From contig NVVI01000005.1 of assembly GCA_002402165.1 (NCBI GenBank), forward strand, positions 115,384 through 125,733: a stretch of DNA of 10,350 nt. Reading direction: 5' to 3'. The notes under the pieces were generated by a model that worked only from the letters and a program-made list of their open reading frames with translations, made no database searches and was not told the origin of the DNA. Position 1 is the first letter of the stretch. The number at the start of each line of letters is the position of its first letter. This stretch comes from Flavobacteriales bacterium. GTDB lineage: Bacteria > Bacteroidota > Bacteroidia > Flavobacteriales_E > Vicingaceae. Below, piece after piece: positions 8,633 to 10,350 of this stretch. The position numbers were made by a program, and so were the translations under genes.

Positions 8633-8680
8633 TTCTATAATTTTTTATGAACGCCTTTTGCTTTCATTTTATCAAGACCA

Positions 8681-9670
8681 ATGACAGAAAAAATTCTCCC
8701 TACATTAAATAGACATTCTTCTTTAAAAACTCCATTTTCATCAACAGAGCTCATTGAAAAAATACAGGTCTTAAGAAAGGAAAAAAATGCAGTGCTTCTC
8801 GCTCATTACTATCAGGATCCATTGCTTCAAGAAATAGCAGATTTTGTTGGAGATAGTTTAGGACTTTCTCAACAAGCGATATCAACAGATGCTGACATCA
8901 TTGTTTTTCTTGGTGTTCATTTTATGGCTGAAACCGCTAAGATCTTAAACCCATCTAAAAAAGTGATTATTCCAGATTTGGAAGCTGGATGTTCATTAGC
9001 TGAGTCTTGTCCTCCCAATTTATTTAAGGAATTTATTAATCAACACCCTAACCATACTGTAATAACCTACATTAATTGTTCAGCTGAAATAAAGGCATTG
9101 AGCGATATTGTTTGCACTTCATCAAATGCAGAAAAAATAGTTAATTCAGTACCTAAAGAAACACCAATCATTTTTGCTCCTGATAAAAACCTAGGTAAAT
9201 ATTTAATTGATAAAACAGGAAGAGATTTACTTCTTTGGGATGGTGTCTGCATCGTTCATGAAGCTTTTGCAATTGACAAAATTCTCAAATTACATAATAA
9301 AAATCCTGAAGCAAAATTTATTGCTCATCCAGAATCAAATCCAGAAATATTAAAAATAGCATCCTATATAGGTTCAACTTCCGGAATGATTAACCATGTA
9401 AAAGAAAGTTCGGATACAGAATTTATTGTAGCAACAGAAGCTGGCATTCTATATAGGATGCAACAAGAAGTGCCTGACAAAACATTAATTCCTGCCCCAG
9501 CAAAAGAAGACAATACTTGTGCTTGTAGCGAGTGTGCTTTTATGAAGTTAAACACACTAGAAAAGTTATACCACTGCTTAAAAAATGAAGGTCCAGAGGT
9601 TAAAGTTCCAATGGAGCTTAGAAAAAAAGCACTCCTGCCCATTCAAAAAATGCTCGAATTATCATGCTAA
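8681..9670 (+). CDS. nadA: Quinolinate synthase A (4Fe-4S)
   Basis: NadA condenses iminoaspartate (from NadB) with dihydroxyacetone phosphate to quinolinate in de novo NAD synthesis, in the cytoplasm. The 329-residue protein is complete and of family length. Conserved features include LLAHYYQDPLLQEIADFVGDS (39-59), VHFMAETAKIL (79-89), and PDLEAGCSLAESC with cluster ligand Cys104. They continue with TYINCSAEIKALSDIVCTSSNA (129-150), the DGVC block with ligand Cys190, AHPE (215-218), GSTSGM (231-236), and CACSECAFMKLNTL (280-293). In the last, Cys285 is the expected third [4Fe-4S] ligand and Cys282 forms the CxxC pair. The ATG at 8681 is the only start in frame after a stop at 8648. The cluster in this family is oxygen-sensitive. 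nadB follows after 6 bp, so the two form an operon. Confidence 0.97.
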   Translation: MTEKILPTLNRHSSLKTPFSSTELIEKIQVLRKEKNAVLLAHYYQDPLLQEIADFVGDSLGLSQQAISTDADIIVFLGVHFMAETAKILNPSKKVIIPDLEAGCSLAESCPPNLFKEFINQHPNHTVITYINCSAEIKALSDIVCTSSNAEKIVNSVPKETPIIFAPDKNLGKYLIDKTGRDLLLWDGVCIVHEAFAIDKILKLHNKNPEAKFIAHPESNPEILKIASYIGSTSGMINHVKESSDTEFIVATEAGILYRMQQEVPDKTLIPAPAKEDNTCACSECAFMKLNTLEKLYHCLKNEGPEVKVPMELRKKALLPIQKMLELSC

Positions 9671-9676
9671 TATACC

Positions 9677-10350
9677 ATGGAAAAAGTTGATTTTCTCATC
9701 ATCGGTTCGGGAATTGCGGGATTAACTTATGCTATAAAAGTGGCACAAAAATTACCTCATGCTAAAGTGCTTATCGTTACCAAATCAGATGAAAACGAAT
9801 CCAATACAAAATACGCACAAGGTGGAATTGCAGTAGTGATAGACAATATTAGCGATTCTTACCAACAACATATAAAGGACACCTTAATAGCTGGGGATGG
9901 ACTTTGCGATGAGAAGGTAGTTGGATTTGTAGTAAATGAAGGACCAAAAAGGTTCAATGAGCTCGTAAATTGGGGTGCAGCGTTTGATTACAACAACAAT
10001 GGTAAATATAATCTTGGACTAGAAGGAGGCCACTCTAAAAACAGGGTACTTCATCACAAGGATACCACTGGGCTAGAAATTGAAAAAACCTTGCTTGCCC
10101 AAATTCATCAAATGCAAAATATTAAAGTATTGTCTCAGCATTTTGCTGTTGAATTAATTACGGCCCATCACTTCGTTAAAACAACAAAGAAAGAATCAGC
10201 TAAAAATGAATGTTACGGAGCTTATATCCTTAATTCATCTAATGGAAAGATTACTCCTTACTCTTCTAAAATTACACTATTGGCCACTGGCGGAGTGGGA
10301 CAAGTATACCTGAATAATACTAACCCAAGTATTGCTACAGGTGATGGAAT
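9677..10350 (+). CDS. nadB: L-aspartate oxidase (5' part, cut by window edge)
   Basis: NadB is an FAD enzyme that oxidises L-aspartate to iminoaspartate, the substrate of NadA; oxygen or fumarate can accept the electrons. The first 224 codons are visible and the frame is open at the right edge. The FAD-binding start VDFLIIGSGIAGL (4-16) is followed by TKYAQGGIAVV (44-54), typical of the succinate dehydrogenase/fumarate reductase flavoprotein superfamily. The EGGHSKNRVLHHKDTTG segment (116-132) carries substrate-binding and catalytic residues of the capping domain region. LLATGGVGQVY (201-211) and NPSIATGDG (216-224) are also characteristic of NadB. The ATG at 9677 lies 6 bp after the nadA stop, and no Shine-Dalgarno sequence is seen. 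Translational coupling with nadA is likely. Confidence 0.96.
   Translation, partial: MEKVDFLIIGSGIAGLTYAIKVAQKLPHAKVLIVTKSDENESNTKYAQGGIAVVIDNISDSYQQHIKDTLIAGDGLCDEKVVGFVVNEGPKRFNELVNWGAAFDYNNNGKYNLGLEGGHSKNRVLHHKDTTGLEIEKTLLAQIHQMQNIKVLSQHFAVELITAHHFVKTTKKESAKNECYGAYILNSSNGKITPYSSKITLLATGGVGQVYLNNTNPSIATGDG

Noticed and set aside
8647..8712. 21-codon reading frame starting at the ATG at 8647 in the nadA leader, overlapping the nadA start in another frame
   Set aside because: No regulatory codon run (such as repeated Asp, or other attenuation pattern), no Shine-Dalgarno sequence and no terminator hairpin next to it. Most likely chance in a short leader, though a translated upstream frame cannot be excluded.
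1..10350. Search for CRISPR arrays, insertion sequences, tRNA/rRNA genes and phage or defence genes
   Set aside because: No regularly spaced repeats, transposase frames, terminal inverted repeats or RNA gene signatures were seen. All space is accounted for by the respiratory and NAD genes plus short control regions.

Overview
The window reads as chromosomal DNA of a Bacteroidota species, probably Flavobacteriia-like. It is AT-rich and has almost no Shine-Dalgarno sequences. Three promoters carry a Bacteroidota-type TAnnTTT(G/A) -7 element, and an outer-membrane beta-barrel protein typical of that phylum sits at the left edge. The assignment is an inference from composition and gene style; no phylogenetic marker such as 16S is present.

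Layout. Positions 1-443 (minus strand) hold the 5' part of an outer-membrane barrel protein resembling the alginate_export family, cut by the window edge. Positions 444-640 carry its promoter region and a rho-independent terminator for the next operon. Positions 641-8373 (minus strand) form one compact operon transcribed right to left: a membrane-anchored dihaem cytochrome c (NarC-like), then narG, narH, narJ and narI, with gaps of 29, 36, 1 and 38 bp. Positions 8374-8680 are a divergent control region with two separate promoters. From 8681 to the right edge (plus strand) lie nadA and the first 224 codons of nadB, 6 bp apart.

Function. NarGHI is the membrane-bound respiratory nitrate reductase: a Mo-bisPGD/FS0 catalytic subunit, a four-cluster Fe-S subunit and a dihaem-b quinol dehydrogenase. 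NarJ is its assembly chaperone. The cytochrome c encoded first makes the order narCGHJI, recalling Thermus. NadB and NadA together make quinolinate from aspartate and DHAP for de novo NAD synthesis. No nitrate transporter, nitrite reductase or regulator gene falls inside the window.

Main observation. The three transcription units (barrel protein, nar operon, nadAB) are each preceded by a dyad of FNR/CRP type (TGA-N6-TCA). In every case it is followed after exactly 22 bp by TACTTTT(A/G), in the orientation of the gene. This looks like one shared class-II activator promoter design. It ties an outer-membrane protein and NAD biosynthesis to the nitrate respiration operon. A second oddity is an 84-residue N-terminal extension of NarI with two additional predicted membrane helices.
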